NCBI RefSeq assembly: GCF_026213295.1
Contig: NC_079414.1
Coordinates: 7,885,601 to 7,949,600 of the forward strand
DNA: 64,000 nt
Direction of reading: 5' to 3'
Source of the DNA: Gadus chalcogrammus
Taxonomy: Eukaryota > Chordata > Actinopteri > Gadiformes > Gadidae
In this document: positions 51,801 through 64,000 of the stretch, in pieces
How the letters are laid out: each line of letters begins with the position of its first letter
Numbering within the stretch: the stretch's first letter is position 1
Notes under the pieces: model-generated
Told to the model about the DNA's origin: nothing
Databases searched by the model: none
The model's input: the letters and a program-made list of their open reading frames with translations, nothing else
Program-made: the position numbers and the translations under genes

Positions 51801-53940
51801 GCTCCTCCTCATAACACGCTGGAGATTTAAGGTGTACTGCGTTCATCCGTCATTAGACCAATGATTACACGGCGCTCGCTACAACCAAGTCTACTTAAGA
51901 GCAATGTCACACATCCCAAAAAAGTAGATAAACACACTCTGGCTGAAGCTCCCGTGCGTTCTCTGTACAAGGCGCGGTGGGGGTGGGGGGGAGAGAGTTA
52001 GAGAGAGGAGCAGAGGACCTAGTAAGGGAGGGATCGGAGGAGCAGGCCTGGTTTGGATAAGCCCCATCGCGGCTGTGGGGAGCCCGGGGGGGAGGGTGCT
52101 GCTGAATCAACGTTTGATATGCAACAGCGACGGCTCAGGACCGCCTGCCAAGCCTCTTGCAGTGGCATGTCACGTTGTTAAAAAAATAGGCCCGATAGGA
52201 CTAATATCGCCACTTGTTCGCCTTTGCTGCTCACATTATTAGTCCACATGACACACCCCTCTCGTTTTCCGTTGGGGGGCACACGGTGGGGGTCTCATAT
52301 TCCCTCCCCACACGTCGTATGTAAGCAGAGTTATAGGTTTCCTTTAAATAGCTTTTTCCGACATATCCAGGTTAGCTACGTGAACTGGGTCATTGGGTTT
52401 GTGCAGTCCTCCTGTGAACACAATTGGGAAATGCCTTAAAATGGAAAGGTAATGTTTATAAGGGCATGTGACGAGTGAGCCTGTAACAAAGCATGCGTAT
52501 GTATGACCTCACAATGGCTTTACGGTAACAAAGCGTGCGTATGCAGTCATTTTTTTTCTTCTTGCCCAGTTATGAACAAGAGAGCAAAACTCAAAATCTG
52601 TTCTCAGAGCTAATGTTCTCCCCTCCACCCTCCCACTTTTTAAAGCAAAAAAAAACGAAACAGCATTATGAACATGCAAATCATTTCACCTGTCTCTTGC
52701 TAAAAGTAAAAACTTGTTTTGCGTGTTCGCAGCATCGCTACACCAATAGCATGAGTTACGACCTCCAAGCCTTGTCTCGACAAGGCAGTTTAAAAGATGG
52801 CGGTTAGATCTTGATACTTCTGGACTGTAACGCATGTGGGACGAGGAAGCTATAGCGCAGGGCGAGAGAGAGAGAGAGAGAGAAAGTGAGAAAAAGGCAG
52901 CAAGAAAAGTGAGGGACTTTTAGGGGCAGCTGTGTTTAATTAACCCAGTCATAATGCCCCTAAAAATCCTTATTGCTCTTGCAATGGTCAACAAATCTCC
53001 TGTTAAAGCGAAGCAAGGATGTCTACGCTGCATTTGGACCGGCATCCCTTCAACAACCTGTTGCCCCCGTCGCCTGCCCCCGCCCGCACAGCAGTCGATG
53101 CAGTCCACTAAAACGTACAACGGACAAATCGAGAATAATCATTCTTTGCGGTGGTTTAGAATGAGTATAGGGCTGGTTTTCTCTCAGTTTTAGTCTGTCA
53201 GCGCTCCTTTGATAACATGACAGAAGCGAAGGTTTCTGCCAGCGTTCTTCGATGCCAACTTGAGAGATTGGAGGTGGGATTTTTTGCGTCATGTGTAATG
53301 ATCCTCGCCTGTTCTGATGTTGAATTATGTATGACTTCCATTATGGTGTGGACGTCGCTGTAATTATATTTTCGGTCTAAGGTTTTTATAGTTGTAACAC
53401 ACACAGAGTACAGTCACCCCAGCGTGTCCTTCAGACGTCTGCGGTCTGTTTAGACGAGGCGAGCGGTCGGATGGAGACGCAAACAAGAGGAAACATGAGG
53501 GCACGCATGGAAATACATATTGACACACTCACGGGCGGGCTTAAAGACAGACAGACAGACGAGATAGACATGCTTACAATCCAATTGACTGACGGACAGA
53601 CAAGTACGACAGACGGGTAGATTCAGACAACCAGGAAGTGTGTCACAAGCCAAGAAGGCTGGCAGACGGACGGGGAGTCCGACAGGCAGAGAGAAGTAAT
53701 ACAACAGAGCTAGAATGCTACACAGGAGGCAGATAGAGGAACAGACGCACAGACGGTCGGAGACACAGCTGGGCACAGAGACTGACGAGGAAAGCTTTTC
53801 TGGTGTGGTTGATGCGGTGGGTCGGGGTGGTCGGGGTTGGAGAGTGGGTGGCGTGGACTGTACTGGAGCTCAGCATGTCGGAGTCAGTTCTCCTTCTTGG
53901 GGACCGCTAACAGGGAAGGACAGACTGTAGTGTCCCCTTC
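48862..53940. other. gene-poor region, no coding exon supported
   Basis: No frame here shows a recognisable domain. A GC-rich stretch at 49840-49960 ends in CAACAG|GTAACG and could be a non-coding first exon of an unknown plus-strand gene. Another GC-richer patch lies at 51950-52140. A short (GA)n lies at 52864-52882, and degenerate GACA repeats at 53545-53640. Otherwise AT-rich intergenic or intronic DNA. Confidence 0.4.
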
Positions 53941-53951
53941 ACTCACCACAT

Positions 53952-56568
<2,617 letters not shown>

Positions 56569-56869
56569 TGAAGAACGAGGTCCCTCCACTTAGGTACTAG
56601 GGCAGCATCTTAAGTACACACACATCCCGAGGTAAATGCATGCATGTACAATAACCCACACATGCACACACACACACACATGCACACAGAGAGGCAAACC
56701 TGTCCACCTCCACCTTTCAACTTCTTTTATTCCCGCTGTTTGCTTTTCTTTGGGTTTGTCTCACTCTGGGTTTGTCTGCAGTGGGATGAAGTTGCATCAA
56801 TGCAATGCAACCGCCAATTACTCTTCAATACAGGTTTCAGACTGTAGTCCCGAATACTTTGTATCAAAA

Positions 56870-57002
56870 GTATAAATATATCTATATGTATCTGTAGACA
56901 TATCCTGATATATCTAGATCTATAGATATATCGATATCTATATATCGATATCTAGGTATAGATGTAGATATATACTGTATATATATATATATATATATAT
57001 CG
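56870..57002. repeat. AT-rich palindromic array of ATATC/GATAT motifs
   Basis: Dense ATATCGATAT, AGATATATC and TCTAGATCTATAGATA motifs leading into a (TA)n run at about 56980-57000. Highly self-complementary. No terminal repeat typing was possible. Confidence 0.75.
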
Positions 57003-59308
57003 CGACAGTCTTGTTAACTTATATCCGGAGGAGAAACACCATCTCCCTAGGTTGGTGTGGGGGTCTTCACCTGTGAAGAGCAAAGCGCTTTTATTTTGGA
57101 AGAGAGTAGAAGTAGTGGAAGTAGTGCATGGCTTGGCAGTGGTGTTCTGCCCCGTGTGGACATGGTGTCCCTTATTGAGTCGCTGTATAGCAAAAAATGA
57201 GGTGTGTGTTTGTGTGTGTTGCGTGCGCGTGTGTGTGTGTTGTGTGCAACAAAGATCTCCTTAGGGTGTTTGGAAGTGGTTTCTCATGCTGCAGACACAC
57301 AGCCATGTCTTTGTGTGTGCAGTCAGCAGGTGTGCGTGTGTACCAATGCACAGCCGGTTCCACCCAGAGCTGCATGAGGCAGGGCAACCCCAGGGGGGGA
57401 AGGAAAGAAAGTGTGAGCGGTGGTGTGTTAAGCAAAGTTCACCCTCCCATGGCGTGTACTGTGTGTTGTATCTCTTTTCCTCAGTGATCACAACGGAGAA
57501 AATGTGTGAGTCATCTCTGTGCTGGTTCATGAACTGGGACCACAGATATATGATCTTGGTTGAGATCATATATTGCGAAGGTACAGTTTAGTTCATCATA
57601 AGCGTTTTTTTATTTCCTTCCTTTCAAAAATTGAAGAGCACTCATTTCCCCCACACACATTTTTTACATAGTTCTCAGAATGCTTCACAAGGGAACAGTT
57701 ATGTATGTTCAGGGGGTTATTTAGCCTTTTCCTCTGCGTTCATGATGTGTCTTTTTGTAACTTAACGGCAACAAGAATCTCAGACTTTGGTCCAGATTTA
57801 CACCCTGCAGTCCGTAGGGTCTCTCTTTGCCGAGCTTGGCACGGACAGGAAGAAAGGGAAACTCACCCCCCAACCACCCCTAAAAAATAGTCCTTCCATT
57901 AGAGGGGGAAGAGAGAGAGGTTTTCCGCCTGCTTTTGAAACTGGCACTGGAAGTTATTGAAGTCGCGGCGAAAAAAAACAAAACGCCGCTTTCCTGGTCT
58001 TGGTGTTGGCAGAGGCATTTGTCTTCTTGGGGTACAGCTCTGAGTCTTTCCACGATGGTTGGTCTGAGGGCCGCAGTGAGCTTGCCCCTTTCTGTATGTA
58101 CATGTAGTCCCCTCTGCCTCGGTTCTGTTGAGGGGTTGGACCCGGGCGTAAACACATTCTGCCACGCACATGTGTGTTAGGACGACGACAAGGGGATCTG
58201 CGAAGTATCAGCATCTCAGGCATCGGGGCTCCTTGAACTTCTTACAGCCTCACCTCTTTTAGGGTGTCTTATTTTCGTCAGGGCTGAACAAAGAACCGTT
58301 TTATGTTGGAACTGGCATGTTGGGAGAAGCATCGTGACAGGCAGGCCCAGGGCAACCCGTGACCTGTACTGCGTGCCTTTCTGGAACTATCAATTTGCTC
58401 TTGTTCGACACAGTAGCCAAAAGATAACCGAGCTGTCGGTACGTCCCTGCAAACCACAGACATGTGGAATGTCAACGTTTTTTTAAAGGAAAAAATATAT
58501 TGTATCAACGTTTATAGATGTGCGTATATCAACGTGTGTTTTAACTGCTATTGGCACTTTTGATGCATTGTTAGTGTTGTAAGGGAATAGAACGTGGGCA
58601 GACTGTTTTCATTGCATTTATTAACATAGCGTTGATAATGTTCAATACACACCGAGAATGAGGGATGACCTCTCACACACGAGGGGTCATTGCCTTGGCC
58701 TCACTTGGGCAGTTCTGTTGTGTGTGGTGATGGGGTATGACCATGACTATGAATAAGTGAATGATTGGAATGATTGGAGCAAATTAATGTACCTTGTTGA
58801 AATCAATAAGCATGGTGAAAAAAAGTCACATTGAGTCACATTGATTATTTAAGTAATGATTTAATCAAAACGTTTTGTTCTCGCTAGCCAGTTTACACTA
58901 GTGTATGCAAAAAAACACATGAGCGTTGTCATGGCAACGAGTGTGCCTTTAAAAATACATGGTGTGCATTAAATTATATACTTTGGGGTATTTCATGGCC
59001 TTCAATGGCCTACCAAGCAAAAGCACTGATAACAAACTCTGTTGATAAACAGGTTACTAGAGATGCTGATTCTTGGTTCATAAAGTTGAGCATTTGTGGT
59101 TTGCAGAAATGTACAAATAGATATACATTTTCTTCTGTCAACTGGGTTGTCTCATTCCACAGTCAACAGCCTCCTCAACCCCCTTTCCCCCCACCTTCTC
59201 CCCGCTAAATAGTCCAATGTGTTTCTTCGCAACATTCTTAAGGAGTTTGATGGCGCTGTGTTTCATTGCGTCGGCTCAGCTCCTGGACACTGCACGACTC
59301 GGCCATTG
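57003..59308. other. no gene recognised
   Basis: Short GT/TG runs at about 57195-57245 and 57310-57340. Several medium ORFs on both strands overlap one another and show no domain. Confidence 0.4.

Positions 59309-59337
<29 letters not shown>
59309..59337 (+). repeat. (GT)n microsatellite
   Basis: About 14 GT units. Confidence 0.9.
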
Positions 59338-59340
<3 letters not shown>

Positions 59341-59559
59341 TTGTGCGTGGATCCATCGTCTCTATGGCACACCTAATAGCGTATATTGACAGAACAACAA
59401 CCTAAGATGTTCTTCTAAACGTCAACATAAAATATTGATGCACAACTGAAAGCTTTGACTTCACCTTACCTCAGCCCAAAATCTCGTAGACCCCCGCTCA
59501 CCTACTTGACCGGTCAGCGCTTACTTTCACTTCTAACACTCTTGGCTGAGGATGTCTTG

Positions 59560-59840
59560 AGCCAGTGTGGAGGCCGGGAGACATTGGGAGCGACCGAGAT
59601 TGCGAGAGAGCGAGAGATCAGGACAGAGAGAGAGGCCGGGAAGAAGCGAGATTGGGAAAGAGGTATCAAGCGAAAGAGAGATCGGCAAAGAGAGCTGGAG
59701 AGAAAGATCAGGGAAAAGTTCAGGGAAGGGAGAGAGATCGAGAGAGAGATTTGGAGGGATTGGGAGAGAGAGTGAGGGGATCGGTAGAGAGAGAGAGAGA
59801 GAGGGAGAGGGGATCGGTAGAGAGAAAGAGAGAGACAGCA
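59560..59840 (+). repeat. irregular GAGA-rich low-complexity tract
   Basis: Imperfect (GA)n interrupted by GAT, CGA and GGG words, with no fixed period. It explains the overlapping Arg/Glu-rich and Ser/Leu-rich open frames. Confidence 0.85.
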
Positions 59841-60242
59841 ATAGAGGCCAACATGATTGCAACAGGCACCAGGTCCTTATCCTGCCAGAGAAGCATAGCA
59901 ACAGCTCCATCGCATAAATCAAGTTGTTATTAAAGAACATGTACATAATGGAATAAACACACTGGCGCCTCCAAAGCTTTAGGGCAAGAGAGAGAGGGGG
60001 GGCTAGCCGTTGGTCTAACACAGCTCAGCTTAGACATTAGCATACCCATAGCGGGAGGTAACGTGTTTGTGAGCAGATTGAGAACATTTTGATGAGCAAG
60101 TTCTGTATGAACACTCCTCTGTTCGGTTCGAGACTGGTTCATATAGACTTCCCACATCACGTTATAATCGTACTAATATAATACCAGGCCTGTCGCACCA
60201 GTTACTCAAGTTACTCATGTGCGCATGGGCCACCCTGCCTGC

Positions 60243-60339
60243 AGCTCACACACACACACAGCACGCGCGAACGCATACATACACCGCAAGCACGCACATA
60301 CACACCGCATGCACACACCGCACAAACATGCATGGAAAT

Positions 60340-60386
<47 letters not shown>

Positions 60387-60740
60387 AACACACACGCATG
60401 TGCACACACCACACGTCAAGACAAAGGCAGCGACACATACACGGAAGCGCACACACACGCACACACACACACGTGCACACACGGTACGCCAAGACAAAGG
60501 CAGCGAAACACTCGCCGAGCTAAGACGTTATGTTTTTAAACATAACGGCTCCGCCATCGACACACAGGTTAGAAAACACACGCACGCGCACACGCCGCAG
60601 AGACACTCGCCCAGGTAAGACGTTATGTTTCTAAACATAACTGCTCCGCCATCGACTCATGCGCCCAGCTAAGAACACACACACCGCAGCGACACTCGCC
60701 CAGGTAAGACGCGCCCAGGTAAGACGCGCCCAGGTAAGAC
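60243..60740 (+). repeat. CA-rich complex minisatellite
   Basis: Interrupted CA/CACG runs grade into a roughly 95-nt repeat. It contains GACACTCGCC(C/G)AG, TAAGACGTTATGTTT, TAAACATAAC and GCTCCGCCATCGAC (copies at about 60505-60565 and 60600-60660). The array ends with a 15-nt unit CGCCCAGGTAAGACG repeated three times (about 60695-60740). Confidence 0.85.
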
Positions 60741-61079
60741 TGTCTGTAGACTGTAGAAATTGCGATAAACGAAGGGAAGAGACAATTTCTCACCTTGACA
60801 AGTACATATAAAAACCGTTAAATTCAAACATCGCACCGACTGGCATATCAACACATAAATCACGTTATCTTAAAGAGAGTGTCCCTATAACACAGAACGA
60901 AAACATGTCAATAACACAGTATGGTGAATTATGTCTACAACAAGACTACACTTTGTTGCTGAAATGTAATATTACTACCCTCCTTGAGCCTCCCGAAATG
61001 TCTTTACACTTTGTTGCTCAAACTTAATATTGCTCCTCTCCTTGAGGCTCCCCAAATGTCTTATGTCTTGCGATATTGA

Positions 61080-61590
61080 CAGGGGCGGTTATAGGGGGGG
61101 CCAGCGAGGGCCAGTGCCTCGGTAAAACTGAGCTCGTACCCCCCACTGGCCCCCCCTCCAAACGTTTTCTTTTCTTTTTACCTCTGACCGGATGGAGGGT
61201 CGATTGCTTGCGATGGTGTGGAACTGACGCACAAGGTGGAACTTGAGATTTATAATATATCATACTGTCTTTATTGCTGTTGGTGATGTATGATACTGAG
61301 TAGTTTGATCTCAGTGAAGGAAACCAAAAATGTTGTATGATTGACAATTGCTTGAACCAATGAAACATTTGAAATGTATAATATTGACAATTGCTGTAAA
61401 TGAAGGAAACACTCAATACTATGCTACTGAAATAAATGCTGAAAAAGCCAAATATTGTATGTTGTGTTTTTGAATGCCGCTACTTAGTGCTAAACTAAAT
61501 ATTTTGTGTCCTGGGTTCACTGTGCCCCTCCAACAAAACCACTAGCCCCAGTCTGGCCCCCCCATGAAAATTGGTCTAGAACCGCCCCTG
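61080..61590. mobile_element. 511-bp hAT MITE with perfect TSD
   Basis: Begins CAGGGGCGGTTATAGG and ends CTAGAACCGCCCCTG. Secondary inverted stretches are GGGGGGGCCAG and CTGGCCCCCCC. The exact 8-bp duplication GATATTGA is at 61072-61079 and 61591-61598. No transposase is encoded, so it is non-autonomous. Confidence 0.9.
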
Positions 61591-62737
61591 GATATTGATA
61601 TCTCCCTTACCCCCTGCGGACTGTTTTAGTTGTTTTATTTTTCTTATGTTTTTGTGTGCATGCTATGTGTGACTGTAGGCTACTGCTGCCTGTCTTGGCC
61701 AGGACACTGGAAAATATGTTTAATCTCAATGATGATTATTAATTTTAACTAACCAATAGTAGTTGCCTTGCACTTTAAAATGTCAATGCACTTTTCAGCC
61801 CTGAATAACAGTAAAATCTATTTAATAATTGCTTTGCATGCATAGTATACTAAACTTTCCATTGAACAATTACCCCTGTTACCATAAATTGACTAATTTT
61901 ATAAAAACTCTCTAATCCTTTCAGGTAATGAGTCAAGTTCCTCCAGTCTGGCAGACCTTCGTAGTGTTTTTCATTCTCAGAACATTCTTAGCTCACACTA
62001 AAGCGCGGCTGATCAGGTTGAGTTAACTCTAAACTGCCTTCAGTCTGTGAGAGCGCTAAAGGCCTTAGGTACCTGTGAGCCCAGTCCGTTACCCATACTG
62101 TGTTACACTGCAAAAAGCTTACTTGGAATACAACTGCAACCAATGTCTTCAAGAGGGGGTTTAGATATCACCCTGTTTACAAAATCAAATTTGTTCATTA
62201 AGTTCCCCACAAAGAGCTCGATTAAGTTAACCCAAACCAGTCCTTGAAAGGAAGAAAACCTATAGGCAGCGAGAGAAAGTGAAGTCAACAGATATTTTGT
62301 AATGCTGAACCTCTCTCGATATTCTGTGAGCTCTGAATATAATTCCCCTGCCTGTCAGAGCACATTTATCTCCTTGCTTCTCCAGAAAACAGTGTGACAT
62401 TAGATTAGATACAACTTTATTATTGTATATAATCAGAGCATATGGAGAGGATGGATTTTGAATAGGCAATTTTGTTGTAGATACATTTTCTAATGTCTGT
62501 AAAGACAACTCAGACAACAGTTTCTAATGCAGGGAACAGTGAGAGTGGTAATGAGTGCTTAACTGGGTTGTTAAGCACTCGGTACCACTGTTAAGTCTGC
62601 CTGCCATTTGGCCGTCACCATGACAAGGTAAAGGATGTAACACACTGGTGGGTGTCAATTGGTTAATTGTCAGTAGCAAGCAAACTGTGCTCTTCTTTGT
62701 TAATTGAGTCCTGTTGAACGTGTCATGCTCGCTCACA

Positions 62738-62740
<3 letters not shown>

Positions 62741-62803
<63 letters not shown>
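62741..62803 (+). repeat. (CA)n microsatellite
   Basis: About 31 CA units, followed by interrupted CA sequence to about 62880. Confidence 0.95.
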
Positions 62804-62809
<6 letters not shown>

Positions 62810-62880
62810 CGGACACGCACGCATGCACACACACACACATGCACACACTCACTGGCGCGCAAACACTAACTCACACACAC

Positions 62881-63926
62881 TAATCAAACACATGATATGT
62901 ATACAGTTGTATAGTATATCTGCAATTACAATGAATAACTTTTGTGTTGTAAATTGTATTAGCATATTTGATAGGAATGGCTGAACCCTGTCACTAAAAT
63001 TAATATAAAGCAGCAGGCATTATACTATACTGTACTCTACCGCACTTTTTAAGCAAAGAAATGATATGATGGATTGATGGCTCAATATCTGGCCGTCTTG
63101 TTCAGGGGAGAGGAGGGGAAAAGGGAATGTAGGAAACTAGGAAATGTTTCTGCCTTTAGATTTACAGCCACTGGGGTCAGCTGTGTAACAGAGCTTGGGT
63201 GGAGCGGATTCCTTTACTGCTCCTCTCTGTGCGGTGTGGGCGTCTCTGTGTGTCTGGCAACACGCTGCGTGTCTGCATGTACGTGGTACGTCAAGGTGAT
63301 ATTAAGTAAGGCGATTCTTTGCTATTTCGGTAGACATTAGTCGTTAATGTCCTCCATAATTATCTGAAATGACACCATATTTTGGTGAAAGCCTCACTTA
63401 GGTAATAACCAGGCTGTGGTTCGGCCGATGTGTAGGTATAATAAACAATGACTAGGCTGACATAAAGCAAAGAAATTGTGAGGAAGAAGAGGAATTTATG
63501 GAATTTATTAAGTGAACACTATGGGCCCACTTTATTAATTATTTACTTTATATGGGTAGGACAAATATTGAATTCATGAAATGAATGAATGAATTCATGG
63601 GTGTGAATGTATTAGTGGCCCCTCAGGCCTATATAATGTGATATTATAATTATCTCATCTGATGCGTTTATTAGATTGTTGAGGTATTATGAGGGAAATA
63701 TTACTATTAATAATAGGCCTACAAATTGTTTTCACAGTTAATCAGAATCCAGAGAAGCCAAAAGGGAAATAAAAGTGGAGTCTTTTCCTCCTAGTCTGCT
63801 CCCAATGGAGGATTGGATTATGTTTTCATCTCTACCTCAGAACCATTTGTCCGCCAGGCCTTTTGGCCGACTTGTAGTCACTGTGGTGTGCTTTTAATAT
63901 GAAAAGTAATGTTTTCACTACCTCAC
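62881..63926. other. no gene recognised
   Basis: AT-rich, without an ORF bearing a recognisable domain. A short GAATTCATGAAATGAATGAATG repeat-like patch lies at about 63571-63600. Confidence 0.4.
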
Positions 63927-63990
63927 CTATCCAGCTCCTGCCAGTGTGCCTGTCCAGCACAGAGTCTACCTTAAAGATCTCCTCACCATC
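63927..63990 (-). CDS. possible internal exon of an unidentified minus-strand gene
   Basis: A 64-nt segment bounded by TTTTCAG| on its 5' side and ATAG|GTGAGG on its 3' side. It is open in only one of three frames, reading DGEEIFKVDSVLDRHTGRSWI. The acidic/hydrophobic pattern is protein-like, but I cannot name the family. If real, the gene starts beyond the right edge and continues into the window, where no further exon was recognised. Confidence 0.35.
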
Positions 63991-64000
63991 CTGAAAACCT

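Noticed and set aside
59533..60021. 162-aa Ser/Leu/Pro frame on the minus strand
   Set aside because: Low-complexity complement of the GAGA tract, with no domain.
60211..60618. Several 60-130 aa His/Thr or Cys/Val-rich frames on both strands
   Set aside because: All derive from the CA-rich minisatellite.

Overview
The window reads as teleost fish nuclear DNA. It holds four intron-rich vertebrate genes whose frames and splice sites assemble without conflict: tefm (+), atad5 (-), suz12 (-) and utp6 (+). A fifth, very small membrane-protein gene (-) follows. The repeats are typical of ray-finned fish: hAT, P-like, Harbinger/ISL2EU and L2 elements, with long CA/GA microsatellites. The species cannot be named from sequence alone.

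Layout. 672-4230: tefm, five coding exons. 4278-22784: atad5 on the opposite strand, converging on tefm so that the 3' UTRs probably overlap. Its 14 recognised exons encode 1,068 residues, and the 5' coding end was not found. One atad5 intron (8331-20095) is 11.8 kb and consists mostly of nested transposons. 25387-35441: suz12, 16 coding exons, 683 aa. 36680-46291: utp6, 19 exons, 595 aa. suz12 and utp6 are divergent, with 1.2 kb between start codons. 48184-48393: a 69-aa probable tail-anchored protein on the minus strand, converging on utp6. 48.9-63.9 kb: no recognisable gene, many simple repeats and one clean hAT MITE. A possible minus-strand exon sits at the right edge.

How the genes relate. 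From knowledge of the families, TEFM drives mitochondrial transcription elongation, ATAD5 unloads PCNA, SUZ12 is a PRC2 core subunit and UTP6 is an SSU-processome component. They share no pathway. From general knowledge of human 17q11.2, the same relative orientations occur there (ATAD5/TEFM convergent, SUZ12/UTP6 divergent), so this looks like conserved synteny.

The most informative non-genic structure is the transposon nest in the atad5 intron. Its order can be read from target-site duplications. An hAT element inserted with TSD ATACATGC. A THAP-encoding, P-like element then inserted into the hAT's right boundary with its own 8-bp TSD, CTAATACA. Into these went an L2 LINE, a Harbinger MITE, a 61-nt L2-like retro-insertion and, most likely, a second hAT with an unbroken 714-codon transposase. 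Other points of note are two introns that require GC donors, a (GT)55 tract touching the 3' splice site of utp6 exon 15, and a perfect 34-bp hairpin inside a MITE in utp6. I saw no prokaryotic-type system, CRISPR array, rRNA or tRNA.
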